A stretch of 64,000 bases of DNA. It comes from Trema orientale. Lineage: Eukaryota > Streptophyta > Magnoliopsida > Rosales > Cannabaceae. A program made the position numbers and the translations under genes. Of the stretch, positions 1-11,235 are shown piece by piece (the first letter of the stretch is position 1; each line of letters starts with the position of its first letter). The DNA lies in contig JXTC01000246.1 in NCBI GenBank assembly GCA_002914845.1, forward strand, positions 382,476 to 446,475, in the 5' to 3' direction. Under the pieces are notes generated by a model. That model was not told where the DNA came from. It saw nothing but the letters and a program-made list of their open reading frames with translations, and did not search any database.

Positions 1-875
1 ACATTTATACTGAATATCGTATTTTTTTAATACATTTGTTGGTACCGTATTTTTTAAAAGTTCTTCACTTTTTCCCGTATTTGTGTAAAATCCCCTAAGA
101 TTAATGCTCTAGCAAATTACTAACTAGCACAAAATTCCTGCATAATTTTTGGAAAATGAAATGTGCAGCAAATGAGATCCTAATTGGGCCACAGTTTAGG
201 AATGTGGATTGAATGCCTTTGGGCCAACGAAACTAGAAGCCCATCAAACTAGGTACGTTTTTCATTCACATTTTAGGTTGTCACTAATTCATAAATTTAT
301 TGTAGTGTGCCGTGCCACCACAACAGTTTGATCATCTTTTATTATTTTACAGGTGATCGATGAACTATCAAATCTCGTTATCAATTGATAATTGTACAAA
401 ATTTCCCTTACAACCATTGCCTTGCATTTGTTAAATTGAAAAATTACATTAACGAAATTTATAATTTCTCAATTTCTTATACTTCTATTTTTTTTTATTT
501 TGTTTACTTTTTAATATTTTATTATGAACAATGTTACGGGACACTAGTAGTGATTAATTAATAAACTGAGTCTCACATGAGTCCACTTGAATTATAGTTA
601 TAATTAACTAATGACAAACTGATACACTATATGATGTTGGGCACCATATGGTAGCGCAAAGCATTATTTACATATTATAGACTTGGAAACATAAATGAAA
701 AACCAAAGCTAATTAAGACAAAAGTTTATGCATTTTCACGGACTTTAAGGTAGCTCCATCACTTTTGCATTGCAAGCAAACTTATTGCACATCAAATTTT
801 ATTGAAAAAAAAAATTAAGGATAATGGTCTTGAAGATGGAACAAAACCACTATTCAATGACACATTTGATGATCA

Positions 876-911
<36 letters not shown>

Positions 912-915
912 AAAG

Positions 916-947
<32 letters not shown>

Positions 948-1050
948 AAAAACCTTTAACATATGGAAATATTAGGACAAAACCAAACACAGAGTCTGGT
1001 TATTTTCACAACCATTCACTATTAATCACTTGTGAGTCATCAACTCGATG
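1..1050. other. 3' flank of the phosphatase gene, no gene seen
   Basis: AT-rich DNA downstream of the phosphatase stop codon. It holds a long poly(A)-like tract at about 878-943 that creates a spurious lysine-rich reading frame. The 15 codons directly beyond the phosphatase stop (1006-1050) still read like the family's usual C-terminal tail. Nothing else coding is visible. Confidence 0.6.
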
Positions 1051-4000
1051 TCATTGTCTATTGAAAAACCACATGGAATCAGCTTCCACTGCATAACGGT
1101 CCTCATTCCGGTGCCAACTATAGTAAGCATGAGTTCGGTTCTTGATGTCGAAAATGGCGTGACCAAAACTAGACTCGCGATACGCTGAGTAAGGTGGCTG
1201 TGGCTCCGACATGCTACACACAAAAAATTAGACAAAGTAAAGACATTAGGATTAATTAATGTTGTGTGACAACTAGAAATATTAGGACCAAATTCAAGCA
1301 GAAAAAAAAGATTTGATCTTAATGTTGTAGATGTAGTGATCTTACTTGGTTGCTAAACCTTCAATATTTCCTCCATCTCCTATGGTTATGTACACAGGTG
1401 CAGATTGATCTCTCACAGGGATGCACTTACCATTTACTATACTATAGGCAATGTTGGATACACGTTCCTGCGTTTAGTCAACTCTCAAGAAGTCAAAACT
1501 CATAATACCATCAAGATAAATGGAAATACCCTGCACTAGACAGAGTGCGCTAAAACTAAAGCAACTCATGCATTAATACAAAATTAAAATTTTCTTTATC
1601 CCTTTTTACATTATAAAATTGGAGAAACTAGAACTTTTGAAAGTGTCTTCTAATAAAATGGGTACTTTTTGAAACTCTCTATTAAATAGACTTTTTTTAA
1701 GTTATAATAGAGTCAAGTGAAAGGACTGAACGTGGTCGAGTTATAACTTAAAAAAGTTATTCTGTAACATGTCGTTCTCTTTCAAAAAGGCTATTTTTCT
1801 TCTTCTTTTAACAAAAACATGTATCATTTTTGGAACTGAGCTGAAACATTATATGAAGATCACCATGGTAATTAGTTCTGGAAAAACAAGTGAAAAAAAT
1901 CGAGACATGGAGAACTTACAGAGCGTTCATAGGCATGGACATGACCGGAGAAAACCACGTCCACTTTGTACTTGACAAACCAAGGCTCAAACATGACTCT
2001 CATGCTTTCTCCTTCCATATAGTGGTCGTTGTAGCTATTATACCATGGAGCATGCATTAGAACAATCAACCATGGTGTCTCGCTTCTGTTCACTTTCGGT
2101 AGCTCATCTCTGAGCCATATGTACTGAGGTGTGTATTTGCCTACAAAATCAGGAAAAACCATTTGTTTTGATGTCTATAAATTGCATACAGTTTTGGAAG
2201 CATATAGATTGGTTGAAACTCGAAAACAAACTAGTATATTCTAGACAAAGAATGTTACTACTAGGTTTTCTGGTCTAACGAATTACTTGAATGCAATCCT
2301 ACAAAATACGAACATATATAAAGATAATTTGACATGGATAGTAGTATTTTCAACTAAAATGACTTTTTTAAGAATATTTTGAAAAATAATTTTTCCAATA
2401 GTGTCACAGTACCTTGTGACAGAATCACACCAATTGTGATAATGAAATTGTGATTTTTTTTTAATTCCAATCAGTTGTCACAAATTGTGTGATCTCTATC
2501 ACAGAATAATATGACACGGCTAGAAATATCATTTTTCAAAACACTCTTAGAAAAGCTAATTTAGTTTAAAATACTCCTAGTTAGGTCCATTTCTCGTATA
2601 TAAATAGTATCAAACATGAAACTAATGTGTTCAACCACTGATGATTCTACAATGACGTGTCTAAATTATATTTGTGATTCTACAATGACGTGTCTAAACT
2701 ATATTTGTGATAATTCATAAACAAGTATCATATAAAAATAGACATATATTCTTACCATATGCTGAATATGAAGCCAAGACTATGATGTATGCTGACGCTC
2801 TCTTGATTGAGTACCAGAAGGGAGCAGTACTCCTTGAAGCTTCATAAGGGACGGGATACCGTTTAGTATAAGGCTTAAAGGGTTCAGTTTCTCCCTGCAA
2901 AAATAAATAAATAAATTCTATCCTCTTTTAGAAATTTACTATCAAAACTTGCTATCATATGATTATCATGAAGACTATTTTCTCTACTGGATCTCCAAAG
3001 ATACGAATTGTTCTTAGCTGCCATATGAACCAATATCGTGCAATATTGGTCTGTTTATGACAAATAGCCTAGTATGCACCAAATGTATTCGGTTAAGAAA
3101 CCATAATCTTCTGTCCAATTTTGGCGTTTCAGTTTGTGTGCAACCAATGAATCGATGTCATTTAAATTTAGATAAAAATATAAGATTAAAAAGGTAATGA
3201 AATAGTTTAAATATCTATAAATGACAGTGTCATCAATTCGTTAGTACAATAAGAATTAAGGCACTAAAATGGAACATGAGATTTGAGTTCAAAAACTACA
3301 TATTAACATTAAACCAAAAAGAATTGAAGATTATATCAGCATAATTTCTAACAAGAAATAATATAGTCTTATGAGTTTCTTACAATTTCTGGGGCAAAAT
3401 CAATTTCATGATTCCCTGCAGTCCATATCCAAGGTTGGTAAGCAACACTTCTCTCAACGAATCTTCCACATGTGTCCCATCTAACATTATCATGATTCGG
3501 GTATTTATCGGCATAAGAGAGATCCCCAACAAAAAGAACCGTTTGCCCCTTTTGTGGGTTTAATTCATAATGAGTAAGTGTTTTGTTTGAATCGAATGTC
3601 TGACCAATATCCCCTGCAAATAAGAGCCAATTGTAAAGCTATAACTACAACTTTTACATGTGTACACACCACAAGGTCAGCAGAATAACTCATTCATTCA
3701 CAGAACATTATTGGGGTCTATTTGTGTTTGTTTTTATTTTTGCTTCTATATGGTAAAAGAAGGTAAAAGCTAGGGGTAAAAAGTTGGTAGGATTTTCGGT
3801 TCTCCTGTTTTTCGGGTCCATAATTCTCAGTTTCAGTGTTTAATTTCTCGGTTGAATTTGGGCTTAGGGGTAACGCATTAGAAAGAATAAAATCAAATGT
3901 GAATTTTAGTCCGATTTTTTATGGTGGATTTGGAGGAAATAACAAAGGCTAAACCAAGTAAAGACCATATAAGATTCGGATTTGAGTGTAATCGGTTAGG

Positions 4001-6601
4001 CTAATGGTAGTTTGTTCAACCGTAGTAAAATCCATAGTTTTCAACTATATTGTTTGGATAGTCTACTTTAAAAAGTATCTTAGGATATAACTAAGATTTT
4101 CTTTTGTCATTCATTAAAACAAGATAAATATTAATAGAAAAGTTTCATTAAAACATAAAAATTCTTGTGATTACATCGGAGTTCTTCTTAGAAAAGTCAC
4201 ATAGTTTTAGCTTCTTTTGGAAGAGCTTCCAAAAATCTAAGACTTTTTCAGTATTTCATTCAATCATTACCCAAAAATCGCTGAAAACTAGTTTTCACAA
4301 GCTAAGTCAAACAAGCCCTTAAACTTCTATCACTAAGTTAAGATGAACATTCACCTTTCCGAAATGATAAGCTTGCAACACTTAAAAAAGGAAAAAAAAA
4401 AATGTTTCCCATAATTCCCATGCTGGATGAAATTGAAGAGACTCATTGGAAAATCTCTAGGTCTACTCATGAGACTGTGATCATGGATGAATGTAAATCA
4501 CAGAGCAAATGATATAGCTAATATTATAACTTGCTACTTGACTTTCAATTAAGTGGCTCTTACCAATGAGACCAAATGTATAAGAGACATCTGGGCCAAC
4601 TTCTGGAGGAGTTATGAACCAAAACTTCCGCTCAGTATGACCAATCCCAACCACGTAGTAATATTTGGTATTGAACTGCCAAAACAAAAACAAAATTAAT
4701 AGAAGAAAATAGCCACTTGTTCACTAGTGAATCATGAATCCAAGCTAACAATAGAAAAAGAAGGGTTTATTCAAAAAAAAAAAAAAAAAAAGAAAAAGGA
4801 GGGAGAAAAATAATTACACTGCCAGCTGCTTATTTATGTCAAAATTACATTTGTATCTCCAGATCAAAAGTAGTTACACTAACACACATAAGGCTAAATT
4901 TTTTGAAAAATCAATGAAAATTTCACTTTTTAATTAGGGATAACTACAAAAAAAATTACCCTAGAGGATGAGTTTTTTGTAATTTTAAGTTTGTCTTTAA
5001 GCACGTGCAAAATTATACCTCCACATTTAAAATCTCCACAAATATCTACCCTTTGTATCCAAATGGACCAGAAAATTTCACACTAAAAACGGAATCCGAA
5101 TCAGAATTGTTGATATCTTATTTCTGCCGACAAACAATTACAATCTATTGAAAATAATTTAAAACACTCAGCATAAATTACCAAATTTGTACACAGAATG
5201 TAGAAATTTGTAACAATTTTAAATGTGAAGGTATAATTTTACACAAGCCAAAACATAGGGTTAACACTACAAAAAACCGATACTTTAGGGTTTTTTTTTT
5301 GTTGCAATTAACCCTTTTAACTATGTTATTCTTCCCTTCCTCCCCCCCNCAATTAATCAAGTATTTTTAATAGAAAAATTAGTGCTTCATAATCAAATAA
5401 AAAATAGTCAAAAGTGAAGTTTTTCAAATTTGACATGTGGAGGGGATGTTTGGATAATTCTTTTGAATTCTAGAGGTGTTAAGATAAATATTTTGGTCAT
5501 ATAAATCAGAAATGCCTATAATATATAGGACATATATTTAAAAGAAACAAAAATAAATAAAACAACATAGTTTCACCTTCAAGTCCGTGATGGTGCAGTG
5601 ATGAATATAACCAGAAGTGTAGTTAAAGAATCTGTAGGTTACTAGTTTGCCCTCAGCCAGCTTCTTTTGCTTGCTATTTTCACTCCAATAAAGCACTTTA
5701 CTTGAACCAGCTGGTTCATCCACCGTGACCCATGACACTATCACTGCCTTCCCAATATGGTCTCCTTGTGTAATATGAACCTTATAAATTCAAACAACAC
5801 CAAAAACCAAACAATGAAATAACCAAGACCAAATTGAGAAATCTCAAATTAACCCTTTAATTTAATTTAATTCCACCAAAAACAAAAATGCAACATTATG
5901 AAAGGGTTTAGATAATGATTATGACCCTTGCCAACAAAGAATTTAAGGAAAATTACAGTGACACCCCATAATTTATGTAAAAATTACAATATCAACCGAG
6001 AACTAAAAGTACTTACTTTAACACTCTAAAATTTCACATATGCTCCATTCTTTAGTTATATTTGACTAAAAGTTTGCTTTTGAGTTTGACCTTTTAAGTT
6101 TTCATTCCATTTTAGGTTTTTCTATTAGAACATTTAAACGTAACTAAAAGAAATATAACATTGTTCAAAGGTGAAATTTTCATTGATTTTTAATATTTTT
6201 TTTTAGACCTAGAAAATAGAAATAGAATGTCAATATGTAATTATTTTTAGTTTAGAGGGTGGTACTGTAACTCTACATAAACTAACTATACAATAAGAAC
6301 TCTGAAAAGTACACCTTTTGACTTAAACTAACTACAAAAGCAAATTAATGATTAAGAACTTAAACTTGATCATTTAAGAAATGTGTACCTGTTGAGGAGC
6401 ATTGTAGCCAGGAGGAACTCGGAAAACATCACTGTCTAGAGGCATATCTATAGTTTTCTCCACTTTCCTAACGAAAGTGCTTGTTTTACCTCCATTAGAG
6501 AGCACAGCCCCATTCAAAACCAAACCCAATACTAAAACAATATATGCTACCATTGAAGACCATGAAGAATGAGAAAAAGAAGATAAACCCAATAGACCCA
6601 T
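1051..6601 (-). CDS. Purple acid phosphatase, PAP10/PAP12/PAP26-like, secreted
   Basis: Binuclear-metal acid phosphatase that releases phosphate from organic esters in the wall, apoplast or vacuole. Exons (minus strand): 6601-6389, 5780-5577, 4675-4564, 3613-3384, 2894-2756, 2140-1920, 1467-1346, 1213-1051; all junctions are GT-AG and the phases join to 467 aa, the usual size of this plant class. Residues 17-34 form a hydrophobic signal-peptide core. All five metal-ligand blocks are present: DIGQT (Asp178), GDLSYAD (Asp207, Tyr210), GNHE (Asn244), VLMH (His329) and GHVH (His366, His368). Possible N-glycosylation sites are NYTS, NRSE and NRTH. The frame stops at TGA (1053-1051) where relatives have the Trp of a conserved WHPVDDS-like tail; the codons after it still read HRVDDS, so about 15 C-terminal residues appear lost. 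Introns carry repeat insertions. Family assignment is firm; the exact orthologue is not. Confidence 0.95.
2357..2572. mobile_element. Palindromic GTGAC-type MITE, copy 1, in a phosphatase intron
   Basis: About 215 bp whose two ends are imperfect inverted repeats, with GTGTCACAGTACC-like sequence on the left answered by GTGACA and TCACAG motifs on the right. The same arrangement recurs at 18285-18462 and 47381-47575. It lies in the intron between exons 5 and 6. Superfamily not determined; boundaries approximate. Confidence 0.55.
4797..5050. repeat. Dispersed repeat in phosphatase intron 2
   Basis: The stretch with AATTACACTGCC, CAAAAGTAGTTACACT and AATCAATGAAAATTTCAC resembles, partly in inverted orientation, DNA in intron 1 at about 5945-6290. 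This suggests two insertions of one repeat family in adjacent introns. Ends are not defined. Confidence 0.4.
5945..6290. repeat. Foldback-like repeat in phosphatase intron 1
   Basis: The left part (AAAATTACAGTGACACC, then TTTATGTAAAAATTAC) is partly complementary to the right part (GGTACTGTAACTCTACATAAA). This gives a loose foldback structure of about 345 bp, related to intron 2 sequence near 4800-4950. Confidence 0.4.
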
Positions 6602-6642
6602 AGGATCTTATCCCCTAAATTAAGAACCTCAAACCAATGAAT

Positions 6643-6652
6643 CTATATATAA
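6643..6652 (-). promoter_or_regulatory. Likely TATA box of the phosphatase gene
   Basis: Read on the minus strand this is TTATATATAG, about 42-50 nt upstream of the start codon at 6601, so the 5' leader would be short, in the tens of nucleotides. The spacing is plausible for a plant core promoter; it is a motif call only. Confidence 0.45.
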
Positions 6653-6879
6653 GGACCTCCTCACTGAGCAGAATAAAAGAACAAGAACAATTTTTTTTTT
6701 TAAAGAATAAAATAAGAGAAATTAATAATTATACGAGATTTTTTTTTTTAAAAAGAATAAAATAAGAGAAATTAATAATTATATGAAAAGTGTAAAAGTT
6801 TGACAATGATCATAGTTGAAAAAGCATCTCTATTGTAATAGTGGATATCTCATGAATCATGCTGATTTGATTTTTATTT

Positions 6880-6887
6880 GAATATGC
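6880..6887. promoter_or_regulatory. P1BS-like motif upstream of the phosphatase gene
   Basis: GAATATGC fits the palindromic PHR1-binding consensus GNATATNC about 280 bp upstream of the phosphatase ATG. PHR1-type factors activate phosphate-starvation genes, including some purple acid phosphatases. One copy of a short degenerate motif can occur by chance. Confidence 0.35.
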
Positions 6888-8061
6888 AATTATAGATTAA
6901 TGCAAATTATAGCATATGTTTTATCTCTTTTAAATGTTGCATATTTTATAGCCTATAGGTGATACCGAACTTTGGCATATCATGTCACTTTCCATACAAT
7001 TTTTTATTCTTTAACAAAATGATACTAGTAAAATTGTATAATATTTTCCTGGAAAATGATATAGTCATTTATTTTTCATTTTTTACAAATGGTTTGAAAC
7101 TTCATTATTGAATAAAATCTTCTTTTCCATTTAAAAAAAAAAAAAAAAAAACATTGCAGGTGCCTAATATTTCCGTCTTAGAGAAAACAATGGAAAGTTT
7201 TAGTCAAAATTGATCTTGTCTTAGAATACAAGAGTAGAATTAAAAAGGCAGTTTTATTTTACCTCTGTTGGGAGATATTTGTATTTAAATTGCCACATCG
7301 ATTCTTTTTGGTGATATCAATATTTTAAAGTGTAAAGTCAAAAGTGTATTAAAAATAAATGAATTTACAGTATTAAAAATGGAGTATACTACAATGCATG
7401 TCTCTTCTTTCTCTTCCTAAGATGTGTCCTACGTGTCGTAACGTCGCACTGATTGTATATTCGACTACAAAATCATGTATTTTTTTCCCTAACGATTAAA
7501 TAATGAAATTTCACATAATTTAGATATGTTTATTTTAGAAATAGAGTGTGAACTTATTATTAAGTTGAAAAAATCTCTTCTTCCATTAGAATTTGTTATT
7601 ATAAAACCTTATGCTTTTTATTATAGCATATTTGTTTGTCTCAGAAGAAAAATGTGCGCAAAGTTTAATAATATTCCATCACTTCACTTTATACCATGAA
7701 CAATGGTGACAAACAAATATGCTAACTAAAAAAAATGGTGCGCAAAATTCAATACATTATAACTTCATTTTAGTAACATGCACGGTGGTGAGAGTGAAAG
7801 CTGATTCCTTTTTTTATTCAAAAAAAAGAAAAAAGAAAAAAAGGGACTGAATCTGAAAGATAAATAGAACCCTTGATCAAAAAACCGAATAGGGTAAGCA
7901 TACAACAAAAAATGCAAAAATCAGAGCTCACAAATGACAAACCACTTGATCTAACGTACAATATATGCCCATTTCAAGAGAATTATTTCATTACATTAAC
8001 AGAATTAGTTATTTCTGAACATTCATTATGAATTATATTTTGGGAAACAAAAAAGGGAATT
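6888..8061. other. Intergenic, phosphatase upstream region
   Basis: AT-rich, no gene seen. It contains a perfect 17-bp inverted repeat: 7624-7640 and 7708-7724 are reverse complements, separated by 67 bases. The start of a second MITE lies at the right edge. Confidence 0.5.
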
Positions 8062-8628
8062 AGGAAAATTACACAATCAACTCTAGATTTGCTTATTTTC
8101 AAAAAAAAAAAAAAATTAACTCTTGATTTGCTTATTTTGCACAAAACCCTTATATTTCAGAAATTACAGTCCAAAGATTTGAGTTTGGATTTTCTTTTTC
8201 AAATGTCCCCTAACCAAAATAAAATGTTAAAATTACTTAGTAAATACACAAATTTACCATCCATAAAACTAGAGAACTCAACCGAACAAATATAAAACTA
8301 AAAATTGCAACAAAACAAGCGAAAATATGATAATTTATATTGTATTTGACTACTTTCATAAACTATATTGTGTTTGACTACTTACATAAACAATGTTTCA
8401 TCTTCTTTGGTCTTTTTTTCAAAAAAAAAAATTCCGTATTTGTTTAGTTGAGTTTTCTAGTGCTTTTAGAAATTTGCGTTTTCATTTACTAATTCTGATT
8501 AGTATTGTGGACTAGCGAAAATTTTGATCAAAGAAATCCAAATTTAAACGTTCGGATTGTAATTTCCCAAAATACAAAAAGTTTTAGGCAATAATATGAA
8601 AACCTAGAGTCGATTGTGTAGTTTTCTC
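8062..8628. mobile_element. Long-inverted-repeat foldback MITE
   Basis: About 570 bp whose left arm (from GGAAAATTACACAATC at 8063) is complementary to its right arm (ending CGATTGTGTAGTTTTC near 8626) over roughly 130 bp with mismatches. The matched portion includes the TTTCAGAAATTACAGTCC region. No convincing target duplication was identified. No coding capacity. Confidence 0.6.
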
Positions 8629-8833
8629 AACATACTATTATGACTGAATTCCTTTTCATGTCACGGGCTTTATAAAGTCGTCTTCTGAAAATTTCTCCTA
8701 AGTTCAAGAATCAAGATACAATGTGAGATAATATTGTGGAATATATAATGCAAAAGAAAATTTCAACTTTATTGTCTAATATTTGATTTTTCCCAACGTT
8801 TGCATACGTTATCAAGAAGATGTAAATTTCAGA

Positions 8834-9903
8834 TGCAAAAATGGACCTCACCATCCACGTTATCGATGTGACCATGCAATCATGTAAGACCCAATGAACT
8901 AATTTTTTTTTCTTTATCATTTTGAGATATATATATATATATTTGGTGGGGCTCATATACATTATTGCATATATGTTGGACAGCTCCTTCATAAGCGTGT
9001 AAAACATTATTATGTGTTCTTTTCATCATATTGAGTAAGAGAATTTAAGATAATCCTATTAAATAAAATTCAGTATTTCCTTTAGAAAAATATTTGATAA
9101 GACTTAGGAGAGAGGGAAAATATGAAGGAGATGAAGGAGAAAGATGTAAATAGGTTAAGAGAAACAAAATTATAGAAGGGTTTTATAATGAGAAAAAAAA
9201 AAGGATTATTATATTTTTATACTTTGTATTTAATCTCTTTGTTCAATTTATTTTTTGCATTTAGTTATTATCAATATTGACCTTCAGACTTAGAGTTTGT
9301 AATAAATTTATGACCTCTTTGGGTCAAACACCAATTTTGATTACTATATACATTTTAAAAGAAGTTAAATTTAGAACGTATACAAAATTGATTAAAAAAA
9401 ATTATAAATAGTATTTAATTTATGTAGGTTTTTACACTTTTTAAATTATTTTTTAATATATGTTTTTTAGTTATTAATTTTAATTTGTTTTAAACTTAAA
9501 TTAAGAATTCAAAAATATATATATCATTAAAATTTAAAAAGGTATTTTGGTATGACTGAATTTTGGACCCATTTTAGGTAGATGTCAATTTTCAAATATT
9601 ATAACAAAATGACTGGTATATCAGTATATATACTGAGTGTTAAATATGATGCATCCAGTATAAAAGTGAATACACTCAGTACATAAACTAAAACTCGTAT
9701 ATAAGTAGATATACCACGTATAAAAATATATAATTTCCCATAATTAGAAAAGAGTTTTATTTTATTGTTTTTGGTCTAAGAGAAAAAATAAATAGCATCC
9801 TTGGTACAAAGGTAAAATAGAGGAAAATGGATCTAACTAATTCTTGACTAAAATAATTTTTTTTAAGAGTGTGTTGACTAAAATTATTGGAATGTTCATG
9901 GTG
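8834..9903. repeat. Tandem array, copy A (about 1.07 kb)
   Basis: First of three head-to-tail copies of a roughly 1.1-kb AT-rich unit. Each unit begins near TGCAAAAATGGACCTCACC, runs through GGGGCTCATATACATTATTG and CTCCTTCATAAGCG, then the left arm of a Mutator-like MITE, then TGACTGAATTTTGGACCC, and ends near TAAAATTATTGGAATG. Copy A lacks a roughly 30-bp and a roughly 40-bp segment that B and C share, so it looks most derived. No gene is visible. Confidence 0.8.
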
Positions 9904-9994
9904 TGCAAAAAAGGACCTCACCATCTACGTTATCGATGTAACCATGCAATCATGTAAGACCCAATGAACCAATTCTTTTCTTTATCATTTTGAG

Positions 9995-10029
<35 letters not shown>

Positions 10030-10081
10030 TGGGGCTCATATACATTATTGCATATATATTGGACAGCTCCTTCATAAGCAT

Positions 10082-11235
10082 CACTACTAAAAAAGGGATC
10101 AACGACGTTACTTGAATCACGTCATTTTTTAAAGAAAGCAACGTGGTTGAATTCTCATGTCGCGTCATTTAAAAGCGACGTGATTGCAAGTTCTACCACG
10201 TCGCTTATGTAACGAGCAACGTGGTTGGGCCACATATCATGTCGCTTCCGCAAAAAACGACATGGTATATTATTTTATTTAATACCACGCTGTTTTCTAC
10301 AAAAACGATGTGGTAGGGGATACGTACCACGTCGCTTATGTAATGAGTGATGTGGTTGGGCCACGTACCACGTCGCTCCTGTAAAAAGTGACATAGTATA
10401 TATATTATTTTATTTAATACCACGTCACTTTCTGTCAAAGCGACGTGGTAGGGGGCTTATACTAGTCACTTCATCAATCCGCACCCATAAAAAATACTCC
10501 ATCAGGACCGTCCATTCAAAACCATCAACCCCATAAAATCGTCCCCCAACCCCAATTTGAATAAACCCAAAATTTTCAATATCTTCTCATTCAAATTCTA
10601 CCCAATTCGAATTTCAGGTACCTCTCTCTCTTATTTCGGTTTCTTCAATTTTTAGGTTTTTGAAATTTATGTAATAGTCTTTTTTGATCTTTTAGGTACA
10701 GATTATTGAGGTTTCCGACCATCATCAACAATACTGGGGCGTGGAAAGGGAGGAGCAAAGCGACACCGTAAGAGTTTGGGCAATAGATTATGAAGTTGGT
10801 GATTTGGCGTTTGGCTCATAAAGGTGGTGTGAAGCACGCGTATCATTAGTCTGATCTATGAGGAGACCTGTAGGGTGGTTAAGATTTTTTAGAACACTAT
10901 AACCTACACCGGCTGAGTATGCAGGAGGAGGAAGACGACACATATCACGTTACTTCGTAGACGAGTGACGTGATATCCCCCAGAAACGATATGATAGGAA
11001 CCTAATAATTGATAATTTGTGGCCTATCACGTCACTTTCTATACAAGCGACGTGGTAATACCACATCACTTTTTATACAAGCAACTTGGTAGGCCAGCAT
11101 ATCACGTCACTTTTAAAGCGACGTGATATGACTTGGGGCTATCACGTCATTCGTTTTTACGCCGTTTATGGAGCGATGTGATTTCTTTTCTACGTCGCCT
11201 TATAAGTGACATGAAAAACATTTTTTGCAGTAGTG
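10082..11235. mobile_element. Non-autonomous CACTA transposon carrying a histone H4 fragment
   Basis: Begins CACTACTAAAAAAGG and ends TTTTTTGCAGTAGTG, the CACTA-type terminal inverted repeat. Both subterminal regions (about 10098-10460 and 10945-11220) hold many direct and inverted copies of an ACGTCGCTT / GCGACGTGGT motif, typical of CACTA transposase-binding arrays. The flanks are CAT (10079-10081) and CGT (11236-11238), a 3-bp target duplication with one CG-to-CA change. The empty site is seen in copy A (CATAAGCGTGTAAAAC). The interior has no transposase but has degraded histone H4 coding sequence. Confidence 0.88.
10735..10942 (+). pseudogene. Histone H4 fragment captured in a CACTA element
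   Basis: Short in-frame blocks match the nearly invariant H4 protein in order. GRGKGGAKRHRK is read at 10737-10772 and lacks the usual KGLGKGG stretch, a roughly 21-nt loss between repeated GGAAAGGGAGG-like words. Then come I.K...I.RLA..GGVK at about 10788-10834, RI.SLIYEET...VKIF at about 10839-10891, and TYT....RRKT at about 10902-10938. Stops and small indels lie between blocks, and the usual ATG is ATA. H4 function is core nucleosome packaging; this copy cannot encode it. The 5' DNA from about 10470 may also be captured (leader-like CT-rich sequence and AG/GT words that could mark an old intron), which is inference. Confidence 0.85.

Noticed and set aside
824-1096. Open frame with a lysine run
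   Set aside because: Produced by a poly(A) tract; no start context, domain or homologue recognised.
9904-10438. Minus-strand open frames over tandem copy B and the CACTA left end
   Set aside because: They follow microsatellites and repeated subterminal motifs, with no domain.
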